Below, piece after piece: positions 1 through 24,125 of a stretch of DNA of 64,000 nucleotides. The notes under the pieces were generated by a model. It did not search any database and was not told the DNA's origin. It was given only the letters and a program-made list of their open reading frames with translations. Every line of letters begins with the position of its first letter. Within the stretch, counting starts at the first letter, position 1. The stretch comes from Eriocheir sinensis (taxonomy: Eukaryota > Arthropoda > Malacostraca > Decapoda > Varunidae), in contig NC_066553.1 of the NCBI RefSeq assembly GCF_024679095.1, positions 5,803,538 through 5,867,537 on the forward strand. The letters run 5' to 3'. Both the position numbers and the translations under genes were made by a program.

Positions 1-2444
<2,444 letters not shown>

Positions 2445-2664
2445 ACCGTGGCAGCCTTTCGGCCGATGCCTTGCTCATTTTTTTTTTCATTGACAAGAAG
2501 CGGTTCCTGCCTTCCCTTGAGCAAGGGGGGTTGGATTGTGTGGTGTTAGGTCCCAGCAGGCAGCAGTACCCATATAGATCGACTAACAACCTTCAACTCG
2601 ATCCGGAAGGATATTATTGGCTGGCGGTATGAGTCCAGCACCTGATCAGACCATGGTGAATTAC
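2445..2664 (+). mobile_element. SINE family A, degenerate copy
   Basis: The body shares its 3' half with copies at 30.8 and 58.0 kb: a GTGTGGTGTTAGGTCCCAGCAG-like block, then the CAGTACCC..AGATCGACTAA block, and the ending CTGATCAGACCATGGTGAATTACAC. The tRNA-like head is damaged. It follows directly on the (TA)n array. Confidence 0.65.
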
Positions 2665-2689
2665 ACCTGCCCATGTTCATCCACGCATG

Positions 2690-5600
2690 CTCATACTTGT
2701 GGAGAGGCTGATGTAACACATCTTTCCTATTTCCCTTCGCTATCGCTGCCCATATCACCTTCCTCCCTCGAAGCTTTCACAATCACAACCTCCGCACGTT
2801 ATCACTTTCATATGCTCCCACACATACACATCCTTAAATGCAGATGTGTCACCAACAATCAAACTTGTTTCACAAATCTCTTCTTACGTTCTTCATTCAA
2901 TCCATTCATATAATGATACATGCAACTGTAAGAGATCTCCTCCCTCCTCCTCTTCCCAAGGCACAATTTTGACTTGATCTCCTGCAGCCATTTTTATACA
3001 CTACCCTAGGGACCAATGGCACCTCAGAGGGCTGATACTTTCAGTAATCATGACACACTACCTAAGTGATGCGGATAAGATGTAATATGCTGCTTGTAAT
3101 CCTTAATCTTGTAGACATATTGGAATGCATATGGTAAGAAAAAAAAAAGTGTAAATTGTTGAGACATGACGTTTCACATCCTCTTTTAATTGTCTCATCC
3201 ACTGACAGGGTCTTAGGTTGCATGCAACGTTGATCCTCAGCTGACCAAAACAGAAGCGCTGACACTGTACGCTGATACTGTTCTCTTTAAGTTTGACACG
3301 GAGAGTATAGTTAGGTAATGTTATCAAATGTGGTATTAAGAACACGTAGGATGGTAAACTGTCCTAATTATATTAATCACAGTATAAGTATTGGCTGGAA
3401 TATCAGCATTGCATTTGCAATGAGTACTGATACTGGCAAGGAATCAAAATATGTATTAGTGTCGGTATAAGTTCAATAAAAGGAACTGGTATGTATTGGT
3501 ATCTTCAAATTACTGGTATAAGTACAGCCTTAATAGATATTATCTTTCTCATTAGCTGCTCTTCCATTTTTGCTATACTGTCCACCAGGGCAATTCTGGT
3601 ATCTGAAACCCTAATCCAGCAAACCTCAAGTTCTTGGCCCATTAAAGTTTCTGAAAGAGAGAAGTTTAATAGTCCTCATCCCAAAGGTATGGGGAACAAT
3701 GGATTGCTAAAAGTCAATAGGGAGCTCTAGAGTCTAGTTAGGCATTAGATACTTGCATGTCTTGGAGAAACTCATCTACATCAGTATGAGTAAACACAGC
3801 GGTAACATACGAGACCCAATCAGCACATAGAAATATGTTACCAATTGCTTAGTCAAATTAGATATGAAAGTGTTTCAATGATAGATGTCAGAAAGGACTG
3901 GAGCTATGTGACAGAACATGAATGATCAAAATTTGAAGAAGAAAAAAAGTGAGTAAATCGACAAATTTTTAAATGAAACAAAACTGATAAGTAAGAAATA
4001 CAATTGGAGAAAACATGTAATGTTCTAGAGGTAAGAGATATAAGTTCAAGGTGCCGAATGATTACCATATTCAATAAAATTATTTCAGATAACTAAGGAT
4101 GATTAGTCCACCTTAGACAGAGGATACAAAACTTAAGAGAATGAATGCTGCAATCAGTAACAATGCTAAAACAGGAACTATATGATGTGACTAGATCGAT
4201 AATGAAGTGAGAGTTGGCTGACTGTCTGCCACCTCCATGGAATCAATATGACCTCTCTGAAAGAAGCAAGGCTAGTGACCTCATGGAAATATAATATGAT
4301 CTATGAGGGAGGATAGGAAAATTATTTTTTGTAGGCCCAACTCCTATACAATATATAATATCCAAGAATGTATCAGAAAAATGACAATTTTGGGAACAGG
4401 ATTGACTCCAGCCAGGTCTCTGGTTTGTGTGAAGATGTGAGAGATAGAATTGTCAGATGCATTACAGTATTTTTGCTTATGGTACTCTGGTGTTGGATCA
4501 TATATCAAGTACAAAATTACTTGGCTAAGTTGCATTTGCAAAATAAAGGGAATGATGTTGAATTTTAGGAAAGAATTACATGCTTTTGAAATAGGTGGTG
4601 AGAGACCAACTTGGGAATATAGAATGGGAAGAAAAACAAGAAATTAAAATAGGAAAAAAATCTTAAGTGACTCCATACAGGAAGACTTTGCACCAAAAAA
4701 GTATATAAAATCATCAGAGCAGGTTTCAAAACTATGACGAACATGAGTGACCTTCATTTTTATGGATAAGGATTTGCTGAAAACTGTAGAACTGAGGTTT
4801 CATTACCATAGTAATATTATCTGTCCATCAACTAAGATATCTGTTCCTTAGAGCTCTTATTTTTGATAAAGGTTGCCATGCAAGCATCTTAATATTATCC
4901 TGCCTATACATTATCCTCTTCCCATCCTTCCTCTAAAATATTAGAAACTACCCACCCACTTAACAAGGTCACTTATCTATTTCACATATGTCCACACACT
5001 GTATTCCCATTCTCTCTAGAAGACCATTATGCTTCACCTGCCTTAGCATAATGAATAAAAGAAAGGAAGTTGCAATGAAGTCACAAAGATGATTCCTAAA
5101 ATGAGATGATACATGACCAAAAAACTAAAGCTACTTTTGTGTCTCCTGAATTGGTAGGAAATAATGGGATTTTGTCATTATGTATAAAAGACAGAACAGA
5201 GCATGTAGATACTAAAGACCTTGTTAGAAATAAAGAAAAGTGGATGCCATCCAGCCCTCTGGAGGCACCCTAGGGCTGACATGAATGTATGGCAAGTGTT
5301 CAGCTTCCATCTTCTATGATAAGAGGTCTGGCTCAGGTCACAGCAACTTCTTGGGAGGAAACTTTCTCTCATAACTAGAGCAAGGCTATTTGGTCTGAGT
5401 TACTTACTTAGAGGTAATGTAAGCACAGCCTGACAATGTAGTTGTTGGTGTCTCTGGGTGTCACAACCAAGGAGTTAATAAATTTGAAACCTTACCTAAC
5501 CAGATAAAATTTGGAATGGTTTTCTTTGTGTTGTAGCTTCTGTTCATTTTGCAGATGAATATAGATACATCACTCTAGGAGCTGTGACCCCACTCTTTGG

Positions 5601-8146
5601 GAGGAGCTGTAGGACAGTAATTCTGGACTCCTAGGAGTCTGTGTTGGGTAAAAAGGGGAAATGGAAAGAGGAAAACATGCAAGCTCAATTCCTGTATACC
5701 CAAACTAAGTAAATACAAGTTTTGAATGACTAGATTTTCATAGATATACGGAAATACAACTTTCCAAAAAACACTGAGATGTGGGATAACCTCAATATGA
5801 ACAGTCTAGGTAGAAAATATCCACTATCACACAATTTACTTTTAAAAGTAAATTGAACAAAAATTGGAGCAGAAACTGACTAATACAGCAACTCCTACAT
5901 AATTAAACTAAGTAAATACCAGCATGGTCGTTCTTGAATGTAAAATTAAGTGAAAAAAAATAGTCTGTTTCACCCATATTCATAACAGACTACATCATAT
6001 ACACAGTGCCAGTTCTCAACATCTGATGGTAGTTTAGAGAATGTAAAGGAAAAGTAAATCATCATTAAATCTATTTCATATATTTTTTTTTGGCATGTCG
6101 TCACTAGCCAATGATGCAGATGTTGAAATTAATTAAAAGTTCTAAACATCTGAAATGCCAAATGCTTTTTCTGCAAATAACTTTAATAAAATAATTATGC
6201 AGCTCTACACTTGGCAAAAAAAATAAATAAATAATAAAAAAATAAAAAATAAATAAATAATAAAAAAAAAAAAAAATAGTTTTACTTTAATGAAATTTAA
6301 AACCTCAGAACTAAAACCATACAAATACTTCATCACCATGGACTGGATTTGTAAACCATCAATGCAAATGCAAAAATCTAAGACACTTCCCCTTGGAAAT
6401 ATATCACAATGCCATATTCTTAACTAGTGGCAGCATCCCAAATCATTCCATCCATATACATACTGCTTTGTCTCACATTTACTAACCTTGCATAAGTATA
6501 ACAACTGCAAATCATACTCTAATTTTAAGTTTTATCAATTTATCTTTTCCTTCTGCATTGACATGTGAACACTTCTATTTTTTTCCAACAGACTATAACT
6601 CATCATAAATCATGTTCAAGCATTCTTACATAAATGGTTAATAAGGATTAAGCATAGTTAACTATTTTTGAATAATGCCAATTAATCTAAATTTATCATA
6701 ATTAATGAAGCTTTAACTATAATAAACTAATTTTCATAATTTAATATAGGAATAACATCTGATGTCTCCTGTGAGACTTATTAGTCTTCTCCAAGATCAA
6801 TTAAAAAATATCTACAACTGTTAGTGACATGCAAGATGCATGATGATTTTTAAGTAAACCAAGAAATGAATTGCATTTTGTAAAGAACAATACTTCAATT
6901 ATCTTAAGTACTGAAACATTACATAAAAACAAGCTGTATACAGAAATAATTAACTCTAAGGATGGTAACCAACTCCTATATATAGAAAATTCGCATCCCA
7001 TTTCACATATACTTATGTACAAATATAAAAGTCTTACTTTGCCCATAAGAAATTGGTATGTGGCAGCTCAGAATACCTCTTCAAATTATAATTTCTGGGT
7101 ATGATTAATGTACTAGCATAACAATCTCACTTTTCATTATTAAATAAATATGTTGAGTTTTTAGAAAAAAAAGTGAAAACTACAAAGTATAATTATAATA
7201 TGAACCAATACATAGCAACATCTCAATATGTTTCTTCATCAGAACACTTTGTAGGTGGAGCCTGCATCTTTAGAAAGTAAGGATTATGATTACCCATGAT
7301 GTAAACAATCTGAGTGGCTATACTGAACCAGATAAGGAACAGGGGAAAACTGCAGCCTTCCATTACCTGCGCACTAAAATAAGATTCCTGAGCCAATTGC
7401 AAAAGATGAGACAATCTACATAAAATGTATGTTGTAATATATATCAAGGTACTAATAAGGGAATTGTTAGTTATAGCTACACTTCCTATTCCTATGTTGT
7501 TCCTGCTTATATTTCCTCAACCTGGATATGTTTTCAGAATATATTTTACTTACATGGTTATGAAAAAATTACTATATAACTAACTGTTCTCAGTAACTTG
7601 AAGATCATAGAGTATAAGTTTTCTCATCCTTTATAGCATGCTTGGGCATTTTAGTGTTTGTGGCTGATGGAGATATTCAGTCTTCTCCTGCCTTGACCTG
7701 TTCACTGTGCTGCTCAGTGAATGTACTGCTTTTGCCTGTTTTAATATCCTTAGGATATTTCTAAGAGGTAAGTTACACCTGCAAAATGTGAAGCTGATCA
7801 AAAATATCAAGTCGTTGCTGCAGATTTATGCAAGACTTTTCATATCCAAAAACATTTCATGTCACTGGGATTACTTAGGTCCCTTACATATATTTTTCCA
7901 ACTTGATCACTTACAAAGATCTGGAATGCCCTATGTAACAGGGTTATTCATAAATATGCAAACAGCTTCATATTGGCCCCAAGGACAACATGCTGGCAAT
8001 CCTTGTCCCAGACTACAGTGCAATTATCTAAACATAAAAAAAAAATACACATAATTACCAAGTTAAGCTAAAATTAAAGCCTCAGGTATTCGTGACAAAA
8101 CCTATACCAATAAGGCAGTATGTAGGGGAAACATAACTTAGTAATA
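2690..8146. other. AT-rich intergenic DNA without a recognised gene
   Basis: Only short reading frames without recognisable motifs. An AAT/AAAT-rich stretch lies at about 6215-6275, and imprecise GTACTG/TATTGG-type low-complexity sequence at about 3385-3530. The last few hundred bases before 8308 are likely CAB39 3' UTR. Confidence 0.6.
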
Positions 8147-8152
8147 TTTATT
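8147..8152 (-). promoter_or_regulatory. Candidate CAB39 polyadenylation signal AATAAA
   Basis: AATAAA on the minus strand lies about 155 bases past the CAB39 stop codon. A canonical hexamer in the right place, but other A-rich signals occur nearby, so use is unproven. Confidence 0.4.
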
Positions 8153-8307
8153 AATCCAAAAGCAGGACTGGGAATCTGACATATTCATACGGAAGCTCTA
8201 CATTCTTTAAGCTTCTGACTGATGATGATGATGTCCAATCAGCAGTAGTTGGATAGAACCAGACTACATGTAGTGCATGCTGCCACTTCACTTTCTAGTT
8301 TATTAAG

Positions 8308-17276
<8,969 letters not shown>

Positions 17277-17311
17277 CTTAGTGGTCTTGTACTACGTTAT
17301 AACACCATCAC
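17277..17311 (-). other. CAB39: CAB39 5' UTR segment after a splice acceptor
   Basis: Immediately upstream of the ATG the minus strand reads TTTCTAG and then a 35-base leader. This implies that transcription starts in a separate noncoding exon further right. I cannot place that exon with certainty. A GTGAGT donor at 18046-18041 and the GC-rich segment at 21.5-22.1 kb are candidates. Confidence 0.55.
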
Positions 17312-18439
17312 CTAGAAATGTGGAACAAATTTTAAACCTTGGGCAAAAATGTAAAAATGAATTAGGGATATAAAACTGATTTCCATGAAAATGCATAACT
17401 AAACACAGTAAGATCTCTCAAATAATGTCTGATTGGTGTTTGTAAAAGACACTTATTAGCAAAAATGCTATTTGCATGATATTTAAATACATAAATAATT
17501 AATTTGAGCTGCCATCCCAGGGCTTTCACCCATTCCCTCCATTTTAAATTCTATAACTACTTTTTTTTGGCTGAAATAATAATAATCTTAGTTGAACTGA
17601 CATGAGTGAGGCCGTTTGCATACGAGTGATCCGTGGTCACCACGCCATGATGACACGAGTCACTTTTATGACGCTGTTACACACAATTTGTGGCTTGACT
17701 GAGGGACACCGTAGAGTTGCCCATGTGTAAGGTTAGCTGTGGCAGAGAGAAACACAAATACATGCCTCTTCAATTTCTTCAGTTTGAACGACCGACGGGT
17801 TGCAGCTTTGCCCGACACCAAGTGACCACAAGTGCCCCGTGTGTAATGGTCCAAGCCACAAAGCTATGCCACTTGTGGCGGGGATCCACGTCTCCTCTCC
17901 ATAGTTACCAGTTACAGTCACTCGCGTGAAAGGGTTCACTTCAGAACAATGAAAACTCGTGAGAAGCCACATCCCTGCTAGTGTGTGTTGTCACAACCTG
18001 GCGACCACAAATCTTTCATGTACAAGCAGTCTAATGTAAGACTCACCTCAAAGGAATTAATGAGGTTTTTGGTGTAATGGCTGTTCAGATGCTTACGCAT
18101 GAAAGCCATTGTCGCATATTGCTTTTCCATTCCCACACTGTTGCAGTAGGGGCAGGCCTATCTAAATGAGTAATGCAGTGCACTTAACCACTCTGAGCTG
18201 TATCCTTCTTTCCCTCTTCCTGATTAATCCTTCTCTCCATTAGATGTGATAAACACTGAAGACAGGTTGGTGCCCGCTTAACCCAAGTCCTCCCACGTTT
18301 GCTGTGTGTGGCATCCCTGTAAGACTGAAAGACAGGAGGTTGAGGTTGAGCGATGCTGTAGTCATGTCCTGAGGCTAGCAACACACTTCTTTGGTCCCTT
18401 ATTCCAGCCAAGATGGCTGGCCTATCCTGGAACTAAGTT

Positions 18440-19220
18440 AATTGGTTAATCTGTGGGACCATGAGCCAAGCAAACACCACTGCCAAGTGGTGGCTGCATA
18501 TACTATCCTGCTACCTCTGGGTTTGTTGGGCTAATAGACACAACAATCGCAGCAGGAGAGCACCCCTGCCCCGAACACACCCACCTCTTTCTCTTGAGGA
18601 CTGTCAGGGTGGCGCATACAAGACATGAGCTCACTGAGCCAGGCCTGGGGTTAACCCCCGGCAGGCTCTCCACATGAGTGCCTAGAGCATCCAGACCCTC
18701 TCGGATGATGAGTGACTACCCTATCTGTCAGCCGAGCTCAAGAGGCTGAGAGTGGACATAGTGGGGCTCTCTGAGATGAACAGACCTGGCAATGGAGAGA
18801 TTAGTGATGAGGATTATACCTACTACAGGTCTAGCCAGAGTGATGGTGCTCAATGCAAGGGAGTAGCTATAGCCATTTCTAGCTGACTGCAACCCTCTCT
18901 CTTTGGGGTTACTCCCACTGATGAGCAATTGATGCAGATGAGGTTCAAGCACACCTTGAGCCTAATATCTCTCACTGCAGTGTACGTTCCTACCGAGATG
19001 TGTGAACTTGAGAAGAAAGAGATTTTCTACACCAAGCTCAACTCCTATAGTTGACTAGTGTCCCCCATGCGACACATCCATTCTTGGGTGACTTCAGTGT
19101 AGTTACTGGCACAGAGAGAGAGATAGCTATGAGTTATGTGTTGGTCTCCATGGCTCTGGCACCAGAAACGACTTGAGATGGAGAGGACAGCTGCGTCAGA
19201 GCTTGCTCAGGAAGACTGTC
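18440..19220 (+). mobile_element. LINE endonuclease-domain fragment, degenerate
   Basis: Frame reads LKRLRVDIVGLSEMNRPGNG, EDYTYYRSSQSDGAQCKGVA, then after a stop FKHTLSLISLTAVYVPTEMC and a decayed LGDFN-like motif (HSWVTSV). This is the APE-type endonuclease of a non-LTR retrotransposon. Several stops; no RT attached. Confidence 0.75.
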
Positions 19221-20281
19221 AGGAGTGGAGGTGCAGATTGAGTGTAGCGCCGCACCCCATTAGTAGTAAGTACACTGCTCCCTCTAGCCTGACTCACCCA
19301 CTCCTTTTAACACATCATCAAACCCAACATTTACAACTACTAGATACATATAGGTGAAACTATCACACAACATAACACAATGCTTTATATCACAGAGTAT
19401 AATTACTTCAAAGCTAGTGGGCCACCTGGCTGTGACCAAGGATAAGAGACAATATCAATGCATCGAGCATCATCTCTGACTCCCAATCAACATGAAAGCA
19501 TGGCAATGAGGGGTGCCAAAAATGTACAGTAAACAATGGTCAAACTGTGAGAATAGTCATGCCATGCAGATTGGAGCAGTGAACTATCAAGACACCACAT
19601 TGTGCTTTTGTTTTGGTCAGGATTCACAGACAAAACAAGATGCACTGTGGGTAGCTAAAACAATGCTTGTTGAACTATCCTCATTGTTCTTATCCTGATT
19701 GCAGCAAGGTCACTCACAGTTTAGAAGTTTTCATACTCTTTGGATTAAAGTAACCTGTGTGCAGTTGTTATATTTTCACCTATAACCAGTAGTTGTAAAG
19801 GCCCTGACACACTTGTCCCCAAACATTGTCTGGATCATTGCTCCAAACATGTTACCAACACATCAGAAACATGTTCCTGTACACATTACCAATATTTTTA
19901 AAGCAATGGCTGATGACATTGGTCATGGATCTACTATGACACAGATCCTCACCTGCCAATGTTGTGATGAGCATTGCAACCATGTGTCCTTGTGAAGTGT
20001 AATTTACCAGTGAACATGTTTTAGTATTTTCCATGACCAATGTTATCAGCTATACCTTCCTTTGAAAATGCTGGTGGCCTATTCAAGAACGTGTTTGTTA
20101 CACTGGTAACATGTTTAGGAGCATGTGTGTCTGGGTCTTAAGGGTTTGCTTTTGATGGGTATAATGATGTGATGAAGTGGGTCAGTTAGGCATAAGAGAT
20201 GCAACGTGCAAATTTTGGAACTAACATTAGATCAAACATCTCATTAACTTCTTTAAGAAGAGTCTTACATTACTCATGTTG

Positions 20282-20580
20282 GGGATTATTCACGTAAGGG
20301 TAGCCTACTAATTTCGAGATGCTGACCGCTTATTTCTGGACAAAATATGATGCCGTTTATTATGGATAGTATTTTTCTCCGGAAATCACTAAATGATTGA
20401 CTTTTCAATGCCTTTTGTGCACCCGCCGCCGCAGCTGCAAAATAGCTCGCAGAGAGGTTCAACTTGGGGGCTTCGTGGGAAATCTGGAGTTTTGTGTGGG
20501 GGAGCATATTTAAACTATTCCAGCTGGACTGCCGCCGCAGCCGCCGCCAGAGGAGGCTACCCTTTCATGAATATTATCCC
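20282..20580. mobile_element. 299-bp MITE with 8-bp TSD
   Basis: Left end GGGATTATTCACGTAAGGGTA is inverted at the right end (...TACCCTTTCATGAATATTATCCC). Flanks are TCATGTTG (20274-20281) and TCATGTAG (20581-20588), a 7-of-8 target duplication. GC-rich (CCGCCGCCG) internal segments; no transposase. The TSD size fits the hAT group. Confidence 0.75.
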
Positions 20581-20967
20581 TCATGTAGATTCAATAGCAA
20601 TTTATATTATATACTTCTGTTACTTCAGCTAAAATAAAAGTGGATGGAGAGGTTCACAGGAGAAAAATGGATGAAAGTCCTGGGGTGGCAGCACCAATAA
20701 TCCCATTATACAAGAATCCTTGGCTGTGATCAAGGCGCATGCCTCACATCATCAAGATAGCAGCAAACAACTGCTATCCAAGATGCACCTAGACACTTTA
20801 CTGTCTTAAAAAATGTTTGTGATTTCAAAGAATAAAAACTTGAATTTAGAAACTTGGAATTTATTCTAACCTCATTATTGTCAAAAATGTTACTTTGGAA
20901 ATTGCTAATGGGATGACTCTTCTGTACCTTCAACTGCTGGATACGTTAACAAATATCAATGGATTAT

Positions 20968-20979
20968 CAGACACACACT

Positions 20980-21062
<83 letters not shown>
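20968..21062. repeat. (CA)n(TA)n compound microsatellite
   Basis: About 28 bp of CA followed by about 66 bp of TA. Confidence 0.97.
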
Positions 21063-21067
<5 letters not shown>

Positions 21068-21539
21068 CACACATATATTAAACTTCAATCCAGTTTAATT
21101 TGGCTAAAAGCAACATTCCCAAAAAGTTAAGTGTCATGTAAAAATAATACACAAGGGTCCTAAAAGGGTTAGCTTTGGCTGTAAAAGCACTTCTTCCCTT
21201 GTCACCCACTGTTAGTGACTGATTTGGCTTTCTGCTGATTCAACTCTTGAATGATTTTGCCCCTGTTGGTTGATTTGAAAAATACCCTGACTGATTATAC
21301 CCTTGATGGAACAATTGTTTTTTCAATATATGATGAAATTATGGCATGTAAATAGGTTTGAATAATCAGTCAGAAAGTACTGAAGACATCCACAGCAATA
21401 TGTAGTCAGAATCAACCAAAACCAAGGTCAGCCAAACATTTAGGTCAGCACCAGCCCAGGGGCCATAACAGCACCAGCCCACACAAGCCCTATCCCATGG
21501 TCAAACTTGTTACCCATTCCACAAAGCGATAAAGCTACA
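21063..21539. other. Intergenic DNA, nothing recognised
   Basis: No ORF, RNA or repeat end seen. Confidence 0.4.
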
Positions 21540-22060
21540 AGTCCTCCCACACACAAGCTATGCGGCAGAGCTACCAGGCCCATGTGTAACCAGATAACAC
21601 GTGCTGAGCCGTGTCCTGCGACGTCCAGGTAGGCCTATGTTTATCAACGTGAAATACACCGAGACGGGGGAGGAGGTCAACACTCGCCTCCCTCCCGCCT
21701 GTGTCTCTGTACCCGTGTAAGTCCGGCTGTACACGCTGCTCGGGGAGGCTGGCCAGGGTGTAGCAATTGGCGAGAATAATGGCCAGTGTAGGAAAAAGGG
21801 GCGCGGCGCTGCACCTGACCTGCCCCTCTGCTGCTGAAGTCGCCACCAGTCACTCAGGTCCTCACTCCTGGGCCGCCATATCCACCCACTCACTCCACCT
21901 CCACCGTTTTCTCAAGGTCCAGAGTGTCCTTAATAGCTTACAGTGGACGGAGGAGCTTCGTCTTGCCCCTGCCTTGCTTCCCTGTGTCACGATATCAAGA
22001 GCCCCGGCAGAGATTGACTATCAGTGGGGCGAGTGTTCCTTCTTCTTCTTCTTCTTCTGT
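21540..22060. promoter_or_regulatory. GC/CpG-rich island, possible promoter or first exon
   Basis: Marked CpG-rich sequence in AT-rich surroundings, about 4.3 kb upstream of the CAB39 start codon on its 5' side. Minus strand contains a 5'-UTR-like ATGGCGGCCCAGGAGTGAGG. Overlapping frames on both strands (up to about 129 codons) show no protein motif. Could hold the missing CAB39 5' exon; unproven. Confidence 0.35.
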
Positions 22061-22067
22061 GTGGTGC

Positions 22068-23230
22068 CAGCAGGGTTACCAGGAGCCATATTCCCGAGCA
22101 CTCACATATTTGACAAGGCTTTCCTAGGCGTTTGGGGCATTTCCAGGGGTAGTTGAATGATCCTGGGGGAAGTTTGACCCTTTTTCTGTACCCTGAACGT
22201 GAATAAACCCTGATGAATACCCAATTAATCTCCTTTTTTCCCAGCAGGGTTACCAGGAGCCATATCCCCGAGCACTCACATATTTGACAAGGCTTTCCTA
22301 GGCGTTTGGGGCTTTTCCAGGGGTAGTTTAATGATCCTGGGGAAGTTTGACCCTTTTTCTGTACCCTGAACGTGAATAAACCCTCATGAATACCCAATTA
22401 ATCTCCTTTTCCCAGCAGGGTTACCATATTTCCGAGCACTCACATATTTGACAAGGCTTTCCTAGGCGTTTGGGGCTTTTCCAGGGGTAGTTTAATGACC
22501 CTGGTGGTAGTTTGAGCCTTCTTCTATACTCTGAACGTGAATAAACCCTCATGAAATACTCTATTAATATCCTTTTTCCCAGCAGGGTTACCATATTTCC
22601 GAGCACTCACATATTTGACAAGGCTTTCCTATAGGCGTTTGGGGCATTTCCAGGGTGAATTTTTTTTTTTTTTTTGTTACCCTGAAAATAACCCTCATGA
22701 AAAATGATTAAAATTAATTTTTTTTTTTCCCAGCAGGTTCCATATTCGAGCAGCACCATATATTTGACAAGGCTTTCCTAAGCGTTTTGGGCTTTTCCAG
22801 GGGTAGTTGAATGATCCAGGGGAATTTTGACCGTTTTTCTGTACCCTGAACGTGAATAAACCCTCATGAAAGACCGATTAATCTCATTTTTTTTCCCCAG
22901 CAGGGTTACCATATTTCCGAGCACTCACATATTTGACAAGGCTTTCCTAGGCGTTTGGGGCTTTTCCAGGGGTAGTTGAATGATCCTGGGGGAAGTCTGA
23001 CCCTTTTTCTGTACCCTGAACGTGAATAAACCCTCGTGAAAATCCAATTAATCTAATTTTTTCCCAGCAGGGTTACCATATTTCCGAGCACTCATATTTG
23101 ACAAGGCTTTCCTAGGCGTTTGGGGCATTTCCAGGGGTAGTTTAATAACCCTGGTGGTAGTTTGACTCTTCTTCTATACTCTGAACGTGAATAAACCTCG
23201 TGAAAATTCAATTAATCCCTATTTTTGCCC
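22068..23230. repeat. Minisatellite, seven units of about 167 bp
   Basis: Units begin CAGCAGGGTTACC at 22068, 22242, 22413, 22580, 22731 (eroded), 22898 and 23065. Each carries GAGCACTCACATATTTGACA, AGGCTTTCCTAGGCGTTTGG, CTTTTCCAGGGGTAGTT, CCCTGAACGTGAATAAACC and ends in a T-rich tract plus CCCAG. Spacing is 151-174 bp. Minus-strand frames through it repeat the same peptide and are not genes. Confidence 0.95.
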
Positions 23231-23261
23231 TTTGAAAATAGTTGACGTAAGAACCCATGCA

Positions 23262-23640
23262 GTGCTCAGAACATTGCAATTTTATCAGTTTTCAGACCCC
23301 CAAACTGTCGTAGTCACACCAGTAGTGATATCCAATTGAAGTCAGCGATAAAACCGTATAGTGTCGATGTTTTTCTTATATTTTTGTGGGTCAGAAACCG
23401 AAAAAATACGATGCGCTTATTAGTAACGTTGCCACCAGCCCATATATTATCGTGCTCAGATCATTGAATTTATCGGTTTTCAGGCCCCCCAAACTGTCGT
23501 AGCCACATAAATACCGACATTTAATTAAAGCTCTTGTTCAAACCGTTTATTGTTGATGTTTTTTTGTAATAGTAATAGGTCAGAAAACAGAAAATACAGC
23601 GTGTTAAGTACGACAATCTTGCTGCTACCGTAGTGCCAGA
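23262..23640. repeat. Tandem dimer, about 190-bp unit
   Basis: Two diverged units start TGCTCAGAACATTG (23262) and TGCTCAGATCATTG (about 23453). Both contain CAAACTGTCGTAG, AAACCGT.TA..GT.GATGTTTTT and GGTCAGAAA. Directly follows the minisatellite. Confidence 0.8.
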
Positions 23641-24125
23641 ATGTACCAAAGAAACGTACCAGATGAGGAAAAATTTACTATATCAAGGAAACACATTGGT
23701 ATCTTGCATCTCATGGCTGTGACTAATTGACATATTCGTGGGTTAGTATTTTTTATATGATTTCAATTAAACTGATAACAAGTGTCTTAATCCCTAATGC
23801 ATTCGTTTTGTGTTGATTGATAAATTCTCGGATGTCTTAATTCATATTTCACCTCCACATCCTATTTTCTTTGACGCAGCACACCTAAATTCCCACCAAT
23901 AAGGATACCAAACGTACGACTTAATTTAGTACGGCCCGAAGTACTTAATTTGGTTCTTTAGTACCAGAAACGGTAACCTTTTTGTAAGTCACCCTGGCTG
24001 CACCCTTCGATCAGTCCAGTTATTTTTCTTAACTAATTTCAACTCAAAATCATAACATATCTATACAGTGTCATTCATGTATACACCTTTTCTATCTTAT
24101 TTATTTTCTTTATGCTTACACTCAT
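23641..24125. other. Intergenic DNA, nothing recognised
   Basis: No supported feature. Confidence 0.4.

Larger units (their letters stand above)
18041..20830 (+). repeat. Dispersed repeat F, copy 1, interrupted
   Basis: Blocks at 18041-18130, 19370-19745, 20120-20215 and 20725-20810 align in the same order with 42137-43100. Shared stretches include CAGATTGGAGCAGTGAA / CAGATTATGTAGTGAA, AAGAGACAATA..AC.GCAT and the block around GTACAGTAAACAATGG / GTACATTGTATAATGG. Interrupted by a LINE endonuclease piece (about 18.4-19.2 kb) and a MITE (20282-20580). Family unknown. Confidence 0.6.

Noticed and set aside
18041..18060. Certain 5' noncoding exon of CAB39 at the GTGAGT donor
   Set aside because: The same sequence context recurs in repeat F at 42.1 kb, so the donor may belong to the repeat; kept only as a candidate.
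21767..22156. 129-codon plus-strand ORF in the GC-rich island
   Set aside because: Ends inside the minisatellite; overlapping frames on both strands are expected from high GC.
21987..22606. Minus-strand frames with repeated KRLGKPCQICECSGIW peptide
   Set aside because: Read-through of the minisatellite; the cysteine pattern simply recurs with the unit.
22068..23230. CRISPR-like array
   Set aside because: Units are head-to-tail with no unique spacers, the unit is about 167 bp, and the setting is eukaryotic.
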